Shown here: one piece after another, positions 32,419 through 42,583 of the stretch
How positions within the stretch are numbered: the stretch's first letter is position 1
Layout: every line of letters begins with the position of its first letter
Assembly: GCA_021209875.1 (NCBI GenBank)
Contig: JAGYVD010000001.1
Coordinates: 2,108,001 to 2,172,000 of the forward strand
Direction of reading: 5' to 3'
DNA length: 64,000 nt
DNA from: Rosellinia necatrix
Taxonomy: Eukaryota > Ascomycota > Sordariomycetes > Xylariales > Xylariaceae
Program-made: the position numbers and the translations under genes
Notes under the pieces: model-generated
Told to the model about the DNA's origin: nothing
What the model saw: only the letters and a program-made list of their open reading frames with translations
Databases searched by the model: none

Positions 32419-34138
32419 TTTTCCTGCTAGGTGGTTTCTTTATGATTTTTTTATTACAAGAACTCGAGGTCAGTGAAGAGGTAACTTGATGAAAGAAGAG
32501 AGATGAGATTGTCGATTGTCATGAGATAGATGCCCATTGCCCATTGAGACACTTAGGTGCTGAGCCGTTTATGCAACGAGCGGTACAGGGTACGTACACG
32601 CACAGCAACAGCAAAGCAAGCCTAAAGATCAGGGGGAGGACTTGCTTATCGATAAGTTGCCGTTGCCCCACACATCCCAGCCCAGTGCAAATGTTTTGGT
32701 TTAGATAGTAGCATTGCAATTATACATTTCCACATCACAGCCATATACAAGAAGAACACATGTACCCCCCCTCTCTCTATTCGTCACGATTGTTGTCAGT
32801 CAGTCATCGCAGGACGTGAGTAGTAACATAACTAACTTAGCCTAGGTGAGATAGTCATATTATTAGGACGTTCTAGTGAATATCTTACCAATACCATCAC
32901 ATTTGTTATGGATGTGATTACATTACGGCAAATCACATATTTCATTCTACCCGAAGTATGCTCGACTACCTTCCACGTTTTTGATTATCCTTATAGTTGC
33001 GTTAGAGACGGAGAGGCGGGTTGTGTTACTACTTCGAGTATAACCTAGGCGATATCCGCGTACGGCGACTGTATGTGGTGTGTAATGTGTAAGTAAGTAT
33101 ATGTATGTGTAAGTGCATATATGAGGTTGATCGGGAATAGCTCCTAAGCGACGCGACGGAGTAGTGATGATTGCTCCGTATTAACGGCAATATAATGTAA
33201 GCCAGTAAGCCATATGACAGATAATACAGGTATGAATACATAACTACTATATCTACTTAGTTATGTGCAACCTCGGATCCTCCACTTGACCCCTGTTCTA
33301 ATACCCCTCATCCGCAATCTGCTCTCACAAGTCAAGCGTAAATTGTTTTGTCCGATGTATTCCCATAGCACGACAGTAGGTACACATGAGGAGCCTCATA
33401 CCTCGTGATTAAATCGTTCGGTATCAAATTCACTCCCGCCGTAGTCGGCGGAATCAGCTTGTCAGGTCACCCATGTATCGGTCGGCCGGGCTTTTATCTC
33501 CACGCAAAACGACCGAAGGGGAGAAAGGGTTAGCTAAGACCCTTGCCCCAGGACAGAATACAGAATTTACAGTTAAACCACAAGTAACTAGTGGACAGTA
33601 CATTACGTACCTACCTACTTAACAAGTACATACAGCACCTACCTAAACGTTATATACCTACGTACCTTACCTACCTAGTTGGATGTGATTTTACGTCAGG
33701 GCTATCAAGGGGGACTTGCGCGTCTCAGGCAAAATGATTCCCCTAGCCAATCGACCGCATTCGCTCGCATTGCCGGTGCCAATTGGCCCCCGTCATTAGC
33801 CGGGGCTGTCTAGTGCACCCGTTATCCACCCCCCACATCGACAAGCCAGCAGAAAGGGACATACATCCATTATCACTTTATTGCAAGCTTCTGCGAAACG
33901 GAGCGAGAGATTCGGGCGTTTTTATTGTCCGCGATGCCTCTTTCGCAGCGGTCGGACGTCGTCGTTCCCCCCTGCCGACCGACCGACGGCCGTAGTGCGT
34001 CCAGCCAGCCCCTTGAAATAAGGAGCGTCCCGCGCGCCCTGCCTGTCATTAACAGGACCTCTCACCCAATACCACTGGCTTTTCTATCACCAGAAGACAT
34101 CGGAAACGTAGCATTTTCGACCGACTGACCGACCAACC
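32419..34138. other. Intergenic region, no gene recognised
   Basis: A 1.7-kb gap between divergent genes. It includes TATG-type repeats (33070-33125) and TACCTA/ACCTACCT clusters (33608-33685). No frame shows protein character. Confidence 0.55.
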
Positions 34139-35757
34139 ATGGCGGACGTCAAAGATCTACGTATATCGATCATCGGCGCAGGTAAGCACAACCTTTCCCC
34201 CCTCCCCTTCCCTCTCCTTCCCCTTCACACAAGAATCCCAACCCCCGTCCCCCTTTCCAATTCTAACCCGCGGTAAAACTAAACTGACACGGGGCACTCC
34301 TTTGCCCTCCCCCGGCGTTAGGCATGGGAGGCCTCGCGTGCGCGCTGGCGTTCGCGAAGAAGGGGGTTCCGGCGGATCGACGTGTACGAGGCGGCGTCGG
34401 ACCTCGGGTTCGTGGGGGCGGGGATCCAGCTGGCGCCGAACCTGGCGCGGGTGCTGGACCGCTGGGGCTGCTGGGCGGCGGTGCGCGCCGAGGCGACGGC
34501 CGTGACGTCGAGCAGCATCCGCGACGGCGCCACGGGGCGCGAGCTCTCGCTCGTGCCCATGCCCGACATCGCCGACCTCTACGGCTACCCGCACTGCGTC
34601 GGCCACCGCGCCTCCCTCGCCGGCGCCCTCTACGCCGGCTGCCGCGCCGAGGCCCGCGCCGTCACCTTTCACTTCTCGACGGCGCTCGAGCGCGTCGACA
34701 GCTTCGGCACCGACAACGACGGCGGCGGCGGCGGCGGCGGCGGCGGCAAGGTCCGCTTCACCGCGAAGCCGCGCGACGGCGCCCCCTACGCCGTCGAGAC
34801 GGACCTCCTGCTCGCGGCGGACGGGATCAAGTCGCCGACGCGGGGCGCGCTGCTGGCGGCGGTGGGCAGCGGCGCGGCGGTCGAGGACACGGGGCAGGCG
34901 GCGTACCGGATCATGCTCGGGCGCGAGCAGATGGCCGGGGACGCGGAGATGCTGGCGCTGCTGGACTCGGACTGCGCGCTGCGGTGGATCGGCGAGCGCC
35001 GGCACATCGTCGCGTACCCGATCGCCGGCAAGTCCATCTACAACCTCTCGACGTGCCAGCCCGACACCCACTTCGCCGCCGCCCCCGGCGCCACCTACAC
35101 CACCCGCGGCGACAAGGCCGCCATGCTCGGCGTCTACGGCGACTTCTGCCCCCCTCGTCCGCCGCATGCTCGACCTCGTGCCCGAGGGCGAGGTCTGCGA
35201 GTGGCGCCTGCGCTCCCACGCCCCCCTCGAGCGCTGGACCCTCGGCGCCGCCGCCCTCCTCGGCGACGCCTGCCACCCCACCCTCCCCCACCTCGGCCAG
35301 GGCGCCACCATGGCCATCGAGGACGCCGCCGTCCTCGCCGAGTGCGTCGCCGCGCTGCCTTCCGTCACCGCCGACGGTGCCGGCGCCGGCGCCGCAGTAG
35401 TAGACACGCCGGCGGCCCTGGCGCGCGCCCTCCGCGTCTACGAGGCCCTGCGCAGGGACCGCACCTACGCCCTCGTCGAGATGGCCGCCTTCTCCGGCCG
35501 CACCCTCCACCTCGGCGAGGGGGGCCGCCCGGGAGGAGCGCGACCGCCAGTTCGCCGAGGGCCGCAAGAAGGGCAACGCCGTCCCCGACAAGTGGGCCAG
35601 CCCCGACGTCCAGAAGATGATCTACTCCCACGACTGCGTCGCCGAGGCCCGCGAGAAGTTCGCCGACCTGTTCGCCGGGCTCGCCGCCCCTGCCCCCGTC
35701 CCCGTCCCCGCTGCCGTAGGGGAGAAGACGACGAATGGCGTCACTGCCGCTCTGTGA
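34139..35757 (+). CDS. FAD-dependent monooxygenase (salicylate-hydroxylase type), frame broken three times
   Basis: The protein would be about 491 aa. Exon 1 is 34139-34181 and a 140-bp intron (GTAAGC...TTAG) leads to exon 2 at 34322. The splice rebuilds the FAD-binding ISIIGAGMGGLACALAF. Further family motifs are VYEAASDLGFVGAGIQLAPN and GDACHPTLPHLGQGATMAIEDA (the GD motif). Such enzymes hydroxylate aromatic or related substrates using NAD(P)H and O2. The frame is interrupted by three single-base excesses, each in a homopolymer: G5 at 34362-34366, C6 at 35149-35154 and G6 at 35519-35524. Together they add three bases, and each following segment reads on in a recognisable frame to the TGA at 35755. 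Either these are assembly errors or the gene is a very recent pseudogene. A GGC run encodes about nine consecutive glycines near 34722-34747. Confidence 0.82.
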
Positions 35758-36463
35758 TGTACGGTTTTTTTTGTCGTGGTTCTACTCGTTGGATATATTC
35801 TTATATATAGTTTGTTTTTGTTTTTTTTTACGAATTTAGAGTTAAGAGGATGAGTTAGTCACTAGAGAGGCGAGGCCGAGGTTGCGTTTGCGTTTTTTTG
35901 TAGGATATGAAATATATACCTTGCAGAGAAGAATCTTTCCTGTCGTCTCGTGGACTTTACTAGTAAATAAACGGTCGTAGTTGAACTTGAAAATGATGCT
36001 ATTACAAAGGAGCCTAGTTGTGATCTGTTTCACCCTGAACGCCAAACCCGACAGCCGAATGCATTCGCGTAACCTCCTTGAATGACTGTGAAATGAAATG
36101 TGTACCTCTTTAAACCCCCCGCCACCCCCCTCTTCCAATGTTACGTTTATACGTAGGTTACCCACACTAAGTCTTGGTAATCCGGTCAACAAGACCACTT
36201 GAGTGAAGCTGCTGCGTTGGAGGCAAAGTCGTGCCCAAGCAGCCATTGCACCAGCCTTCTCCCCCTTCCCGGATTCAACCGATCACCTCGCAGCGCCATC
36301 TCACGCATTCCGTCGTGAGCAGCCCACGATGCCAAGCTCCGGCATGCCTCGTACCACTTTCACTCCTATTCTGCTCGTACGATGCCTTACGTTCCCCGAT
36401 GCGCAGCAGCCTCCCACCCTCTCCCGGCCGCACCGGAAGGGGCCCGGGTCGTATCCCGAGCGC
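35758..36463. other. Intergenic region
   Basis: The 3' flanks of two convergent genes. It has T tracts at 35765-35772 and 35816-35829 and a C-rich segment near 36113-36132. No gene is seen. Confidence 0.6.
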
Positions 36464-36841
36464 TTAGAACAGGAGGTCAAGGCAGCAGCAGCAGGCCAGG
36501 GCACCGAATAGAGCGCCCAAACAACCGCCAGCCGCGCCGCCACCAGCCGCGTTCCTATCGTGCTGGTAGTAGCCGCCCTGCTGCGGCGGATAGTAGCCCC
36601 CCTGTTGCTGGGGAGGGTAGTAGCCGGGACCCTGCTGCGGAGGGTAGTAACCACCACCCTGTTGCTGCGGCGGGTAGTAGCCACCCGGCTGCTGCTGCTG
36701 CTGATGGTAGCCCATTTGCGGCCCCGGCGCATATCCGGGGTAGTTCGGGTCGCCGCCGTACGGCTGCTGGTACGCTGCCTGCGGCGGCTGCGGGCCCGGG
36801 CCGCCCTGGTATGCGGGAGGCTCGTCGTACTTGTGAGACAT
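36464..36841 (-). CDS. CYSTM-type small tail-anchored protein with GGYYPPQQ repeats
   Basis: A single exon of 125 aa. The N-terminus (MSHKYDEPPAYQGG) leads into a Pro/Gln/Tyr/Gly-rich region with about five copies of a GGYYPPQQ-like octapeptide (about residues 52-91). It ends in a cysteine-rich membrane module, GGCLGALFGALACCCCLDLLF, matching the CYSTM pattern of tail-anchored, stress-related eukaryotic proteins. The PPQQ repeats resemble those of rhodopsin-tail and annexin-type linkers. The family role (membrane stress tolerance) is known only in general, and no specific function can be assigned. Confidence 0.85.
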   Translation of the reverse strand: MSHKYDEPPAYQGGPGPQPPQAAYQQPYGGDPNYPGYAPGPQMGYHQQQQQPGGYYPPQQQGGGYYPPQQGPGYYPPQQQGGYYPPQQGGYYQHDRNAAGGGAAGGCLGALFGALACCCCLDLLF

Positions 36842-38620
36842 GTCGTCGTCTGTCTATGCCTGTGGCGAGATTGAGAGGGGGCGAGCGAGGCGAGAGCTTC
36901 GGTTGGGGAGGGGGGTTTTTTTTCCGGTTTTTTTTTTTTTCTTTTCGGTAGTCGACCGGATAACACGGGCCGGCCGGATGTGTGAATGGGCGGGTGGTAT
37001 ATGCGACGGATGAAGGACGAGGTTGCGATCTCAATCGGTGAGCAAGCCGGCGTCAATGGATTGGACGAGAAGGAAATTAGGGACGGCCGGTGTGTGTCGG
37101 CTTATGTGGTAGATGAAAGAGTGCTGTGTCGCGCGCGTCTAAATTGCTGCCTGGCCGGGCCGGAGACGGAGGAATTGGGCAGTGAAGCAGGTGAGAGGAA
37201 ATGAGCGAAATGATGATGGATTTGGGAGAGTTCGTTCAAGCCGCCTCTGTCGGAAGAGCTGTCGAAACGAAGGTTCACCGTGCACGTGCCCGTTTCACGG
37301 CGGTGGTCAGGAGTTCGTGTTTGAGGGGTGTCGGAGGGGTTTCGCTTTCCCTCTGTGTGGTGTGCCGGGTGTTCTTGCCTTCCCTCTCTCTCTTCCAACG
37401 GGTTGGACGGGCAGAGACGGGCTGAGCATGCGTTTGCGATTGTGGCGAAGCAGTATGGCGAAGCTGAGTGGCCGCGTGGATCTCTGTCGCAGACCAGACC
37501 TCAGGTATGGTGCTTAGGTACCTAGGTACCCACCTCCTCCTGCCTGCTACAGTAATGCACAAGTGCCACAGCAAACAAATTGTAATCGATTACAAGGAGA
37601 TTGGCCACCACTCCAACTTACTTACTTACCTAAGGCCGTTGGTCCAAGCGTTTTGCTCAACCAAAGCACTTCCTATTTGGAATCTTTATAAAGGAGTTGG
37701 AATCTGGAGCGCCTCAACGTCTGGTTAGTCATTACTATGTACGTTTCTTTTGTTCTCTCTTTCCCCTGTGCTTTTGTTTTTTTTTTCCTTTTTCTTTTTT
37801 TTTTTTTTTCCTTCTTCTTACACCGGCAGCCGCTTAAGTAGTCACGTATTAGGTATGTTAGGCATCTGGAAACTGTCATAAAGCCATCGCAATTACCCAA
37901 TTTGGAATATTCCGACTGAGGTGGCCTGCACAAAGACAGCCTGTCACGTTGAAAATACCCGTGCAGTTGTATAACACACAAAGAGGCCAGCCAAATGATG
38001 TACCACCAGCAGTGCTTGTAAGTGAAATGCTAAGTAGGATGAGTACGTGTAGGATGAGACCGCGTCGACCGGATCCGCATCCGCATCCGCTAACTACTGC
38101 CTACAATATCTCAATGTCTCATTCCCGGACCTCAACAGGCTCATGCGGTGTTGTAGATCACAGCTTGACCGTGGAATTCTTCCATGCGGATGCCGACTTG
38201 GACGTTGAGTCGGTACTTACCTACTAAGGTACTTACTGTAAGGGGATGCGGATGCAACAAGGTTCGAGACTACCTACCCACCTAGGTAGTGGGTAGACTA
38301 GGTACACTAGTGTTCGTAAGTAAGTAGGTACTTCGTACCTAAGGTACCTGGGCGCCTTAAACGCGGCCTGTAGTGCCTCATGACTTAGCGCTTGGCGGCG
38401 CACACCTACCTACCTACCTACTGTCTGTGGAAGGTCCGAAGTACCCCTCAAGTATCGTCGCCAAACTTGAAGCACCCAACAAGGCCGGATCGTACATAAC
38501 TGCTCCGCTACGCTGCCTGTTCCGCTACGGTACCTGCTCCGCTACGGACCCGCCATAACGCACCCCAATTCCACAACGCACACCCCCTTCGAAGTGTTCC
38601 AGACGGGGGGGAACAGCGAT

Positions 38621-38690
38621 GTGGTATGGGCCGGTACAGGCCGGTACAGGCCAATACAGGCCAATACGGGGAGGTATAGGCCAGTACGGG
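38621..38690. repeat. 10-bp tandem repeat (CCGGTACAGG)n
   Basis: Seven diverged 10-bp units. The two best copies are CCGGTACAGG, and later units vary at the second to fourth and last positions. Confidence 0.9.
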
Positions 38691-38868
38691 GAAGACTTAT
38701 AATTATCGCGCCTCCGCCAGCTGGGGTTAGGTATCCGGCCAGGAGGGCAATGATTGACAAAGCCACACGCGTCTTTATCTGTCTGAAATGCAAGTACCCA
38801 TCCAGATCCGAGCGATCTGTGGTTTTATTATCTGCAAGCCGAGAGCAGACAGCACGTCCGAAGCAGCC

Positions 38869-38934
38869 AGGCAAGCAAGCAAGCAAGCAATCAAGCGATC
38901 AAGCAGGCGAGCAAGCAGACAAGCAGGCAAGCCA
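38869..38934. repeat. (AAGC)n tetranucleotide repeat, degenerate
   Basis: About 16 AAGC-type units with scattered substitutions (ATCAAGCG, AGGCGAGC). Confidence 0.88.
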
Positions 38935-39188
38935 GAACAAGCCCAGGCAAGGCAGGCTGGGTTAGTTACAAATTACAAGTTACAAGGGAGTGACATTCAA
39001 TCCAACCCTTCCTTCCATCGTCCAATCCACCGCCCACCCTGCCTTACTGCCTAGGTAGATAGATAGGTACGACAATGACCACTTCGCTTCGCGCTTCCGC
39101 GGAACACAACACCAAGTCTACCAAGTCTACCGCCACGACGTACCGCTCTACCATGCTCGTTGCCATGCTTGCTGCCATGCTTGCCCAG

Positions 39189-39346
39189 GACAGCCATGAC
39201 AGCCAGCCATGACAGCCATCCATGACAGCCAGCCATGACAGCCATCCACGACAGCCATCCCATCCATGACAGTCATGACATCCATGACATCCATGACATC
39301 CATGACAGCCATGACGACAGCCATGATGGCTAGCCATGAGGGCTAG
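39189..39346. repeat. (GACAGCCAT/GACATCCAT)n tandem repeat
   Basis: About 150 bp of 7-11-bp units sharing CCATGACA. It produces a spurious minus-strand frame rich in His, Cys and Trp (HGCHGCHGC), which I do not treat as a gene. Confidence 0.92.
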
Positions 39347-39920
39347 CCACGGCCGAATCCATCTATCCTCTTCCCTCTTCTGGGGTATCGTACGCGCGAC
39401 CCCGATCGGTGATCTGACGTGAGACTCGCCTATGCTGCCCTCGGAGAATACTTACCTGCACACGGTGCATGGGGGAGAGCATTCGGTGGGCGTGATGGAA
39501 GTGTTCTGGCACTTACATATGTAGCCTTATCAACGCCCTTTGAATCGCCATCTTTGGGTTGGGTACGAAGCCGGATGGGGCTCGAGCAGCGAATTAACCG
39601 GGATTCTACCCTCCTTCCCCCCCTCCATCCCCCCCGCCGCCGCCCCGAGCGTCTATCAGATTCCGAACACCAAGAGTCGATGTGTGCACTAGGTACACTA
39701 ACTGCGAGAACAGGCCTCGCTCGCTCCTGGATCTTGGACGGACGAACAAACACCAATGGTTGGGAAATCTCAACGTCACAATTGCTCATCATCAGAAAGG
39801 TGGCTTGCCCTGCATGCGCTTAGGTCGGTATGTATGTCGATGTGACGGGAGCCAGGAAACCGTACCGGAACCAAAGCCGGTATTAGGAGCCGCCTTGGCA
39901 ACACCTAGCTAGTCCTGGAG

Positions 39921-40036
39921 TCTATCCATCTATCTGTATGTCTTACTGTCTGTATGTCTGTCTGTACGTCCGTCTGTACGTATGTCTGTACGTATGTCTG
40001 TACGTCCGTCCGTCTGTCTGTCTGTCTGTCTGTACG
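39921..40036. repeat. (TGTC/TACG) tetranucleotide array
   Basis: TCTG, TACG and TCCG tetramers alternate over about 115 bp, ending in a pure (TGTC)n run at 40011-40031. Confidence 0.92.
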
Positions 40037-40292
40037 TTTGTCTTACGCGAGTTGTCTCCATCCGCGCTTGCTTGCCGTTTGTCAGACCATCTATCGGTGT
40101 AATTTGCCGCTGGCCCATTGGACTTGGACGAAACTGGTAGTTTCCATGACTCGTTGAAATTGCTGTGTTGTTGACGTGTAATAACACATCTGAACAACTA
40201 CGACTCTTGGTTTATGGCCTGTGACCTATGACGTGTAAAGATGTGAACGTTTTGTGTGAATTTGGATCCGTGGACTGGATTCGTGAATTGTA

Positions 40293-40334
40293 TCCGTGGG
40301 TTGGGATCCGTGGGTTGGGATCCGTGGGTTGGGT
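40293..40334. repeat. 14-bp tandem repeat (TCCGTGGGTTGGGA)
   Basis: Three near-perfect copies, with two more diverged copies upstream from 40263. Confidence 0.9.
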
Positions 40335-40576
40335 CGGTAAGGGTTCGCCGGATTCGTAAGGGTTGGGAGAAGTTTGCCGCATGATACAGGGTAGAGCCTT
40401 CCAACTCGGATCTGCTTTAGCCAGACTAAAAAAGATAGACATCGTATGACTCTTGGCCCTAGCCCCATGTACAAATCAATCGATCAGCATCAGCATCAGC
40501 AGAAGCAGCGCCGTTACCAAGTAGTGCCCCCTTGTAAACTAGGTATCTTCGCTTCCTAAGGCCCAACAACCCAATA

Positions 40577-41566
40577 ATGGCAGAAGCACCACTGCACTGG
40601 CAGCCCGAGTTCCATCGCCTCGAACCTCACCTGCCCCCTGTCCCGCAGGTCGATCTCTCACCCCCCTCATCATCGTCGTCGCCGCCACCACTACCACCAT
40701 CAGCACCACCGTCAAACCCCCCCCTTCCCTTCACGACCCTCACCTTCGCCACGTCGCTGGACTCAGCGCTGGCGCTGGGGCCCGGCATCCCCACCGCCCT
40801 GAGCGGGCCGCAGTCCAAGGCCATGACTCACTACCTACGCAGCCGCCACGACGCCATCTGCGTCGGCGTCGGGACCGCCATCGCGGACGACCCGGGGCTC
40901 AACTCGCGAATCACCATGGTTCCTTCTTCTTCTTCTTCTCCTCCTCCTCCTCCTCCTCCCCACGGGGGTGGCCTTGGCGCGGCAAGTAGTGGTGATGGTG
41001 ATGGTAGTGGTAGTGGTAGTGGTAGTGGTAGTGGTAGTGGTAGTGGTAGTGGTAGTAATAGTGTAGCCACGATCCGCCAACCGCGGCCCGTCATCATCGA
41101 CCCGCGCCTGCGCTGGGACTTCACGGCCGACAGCAGGGTGCTGCGGCTGGCGCGCGAGGGACGGGGGCTCGCGCCGTACGTCGTGACGCTCGAGGCGGAG
41201 GCGCCGCCGGGCAGGCGCCGGCTTCTCGAGGACGCGGGGGGCAAGTTCATCGTCTTGGATGCGCGGCGCGGCGCCTCCCCCCCTCGCCTCGGCTGGCCCG
41301 ATATCCTGGCGGCCTTGCGGCGCGAGGGCCTGCGCAGCGTCATGGTGGAGGGCGGCGCCGACGTCATCAACTCGCTCCTGGGCGAGCACGCCGGCCTCGT
41401 CGACAGCGTCGTCGTCACCATCGCGCCCACCTGGCTCGGCCGCGGCGGCGTCGTCGTCTGCCCCCCGCGGACGCGGGGCCCCGGCCAACCCGCGGCCCGC
41501 CTGCGCGACGTCGCGTGGATCCCGCTCGGCGAGGATGTCGTCCTGTGCGGGAAGATGGCGCCGTAG
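40577..41566 (+). CDS. RIB7: Riboflavin-pathway pyrimidinone reductase (RIB7)
   Basis: A single exon of 329 aa. RIB7 reduces the ribosyl side chain of 2,5-diamino-6-ribosylamino-4(3H)-pyrimidinone 5'-phosphate with NADPH, an early step of fungal riboflavin synthesis. RibD-C motifs are clear: LTFATSLDSALALGPG (usually SLDG), SGPQSKAMTHYLRSRHDAI, VGVGTAIADDPGLNSR, RPVIIDPRLRWDF, and the C-terminal VMVEGGADVINSLL. Between GLNSR and RPVIID there is an insertion of about 50 residues made of poly-Ser, poly-Pro and a (Gly-Ser)n run (GSGSGSGSGSGSGS), coded by TCT, CCT and GGTAGT microsatellites. A Ser/Pro-rich N-terminal leader (residues 28-48) is similar. The insertion has no splice signals that remove it cleanly. 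The gene is convergent with the MFS transporter gene. Confidence 0.92.
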   Translation: MAEAPLHWQPEFHRLEPHLPPVPQVDLSPPSSSSSPPPLPPSAPPSNPPLPFTTLTFATSLDSALALGPGIPTALSGPQSKAMTHYLRSRHDAICVGVGTAIADDPGLNSRITMVPSSSSSPPPPPPPHGGGLGAASSGDGDGSGSGSGSGSGSGSGSGSNSVATIRQPRPVIIDPRLRWDFTADSRVLRLAREGRGLAPYVVTLEAEAPPGRRRLLEDAGGKFIVLDARRGASPPRLGWPDILAALRREGLRSVMVEGGADVINSLLGEHAGLVDSVVVTIAPTWLGRGGVVVCPPRTRGPGQPAARLRDVAWIPLGEDVVLCGKMAP

Positions 41567-42583
41567 CCCGCTTAATAATATAAGCTCGTTAGATCAAGTT
41601 CCGTGGGAGCCAGGTACATGCACGGATCAATTCGTAAATCTGTCATCGATATCACAGTAGTAGTGTGCGTACATACATGTATGTGTGTATGTATGTGTGT
41701 ATGTGTGTGTGTGTGTGTATGTGTGTATGTGTGTATGTGGGTGTGGGTGTGGGTGTGTATTAACGAGTCTCTATATTCTCGATGACTCTTGAATTCCAAA
41801 AGCTAGACACATGCTAGAATCCTAGGTGCAGAAAGGGTATCCATATTCGTATTCGTCCATCTGTGAGCCCAGAGCTAACTAAGATAGTACCCAATAAGTA
41901 TGCTTCGTATTGTCCAACGCCCGTTCATTGTAACCCAAAAGGGGAAAAGGAAAGAAGAATAAGTAGCTTTGAAATTCAAGAGCATACTATTTCGGTTCCC
42001 AAATCTCCCTAACCCATACGTTCCTCGGTCTATCACAACTAGACCACGCGCCCAACATTCAAAATGGCAAATAAAAAATATAAAAAAGAGACCTCATTCC
42101 TTATGTGTGCCCCTATTGTCCCCCCTGTGTTTCCATGCATAAATCGAAGGTGAAAAGTAGGAAATGAAGGAAATAAGAAGATAGCTTAATAAAAGTATAC
42201 AGGTAATCATGTTGCTCAGTTGCCTAGCCCGGTCTATGCGTGTACGACGTCGTGAACTAAAACCCATTCATTTCATGCTTGGAAAGAAACCGAAACCGAA
42301 AAACGCTGGCGGTTGGACGCCAAGGAAAATATCGTGGGGGAGTCCTGCCACGTCCAGGACAACAACGAAAAGTCTTGGCCCCGGCCAGAGTTATGTGAAA
42401 GACAACGGAACCGTACGAGTCGGTGAGGATTAGGTCGGAATGCATCTAGAGAGGTTAAAACCCAAATCTACCAAACGCCCGGGGGGTGAATCCCCTTTCC
42501 CTTTTTTTTTTTTTGTTCTTTATTTTTTTTCTCGCTGTGGCAGGACGGCAGCTGAAATTTTGGAACTAATTCGAAGCGTCCTG
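41567..42583. other. Convergent intergenic region
   Basis: The gap between the RIB7 and MFS transporter 3' ends. It contains the GT-rich microsatellite and T tracts (42501-42530). The 74-codon frame at 42209 has no protein character. Confidence 0.6.
41663..41760. repeat. (TATG/TGTG) microsatellite
   Basis: About 95 bp of TGTG, TATG and GGGTGT units. Its complement gives a spurious HTHTHTHTH frame. Confidence 0.94.

Larger units (their letters stand above)
36842..40576. other. Repeat-rich intergenic region, 3.7 kb
   Basis: This holds a T-rich segment (36915-36942), a pyrimidine tract (37768-37815), TACCTA/TAGGTA palindromes (38266-38350) and five tandem repeats listed separately. Frames here are short or repeat-derived and no protein family is recognisable. 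Confidence 0.6.

Noticed and set aside
34157..35407. 416-codon minus-strand frame over the monooxygenase
   Set aside because: Antisense shadow of GC-rich sequence, with Ala/Val/Arg bias and no family motif.
39044..39337. His/Cys/Trp-rich minus-strand frame, superficially a metal-binding peptide
   Set aside because: Translation of the CCATGACAG tandem repeat; no start context or conserved ends.
40831..41488. Minus-strand frames over RIB7
   Set aside because: Antisense shadows; the poly-Thr and poly-Leu/Pro runs come from the GGTAGT repeat.
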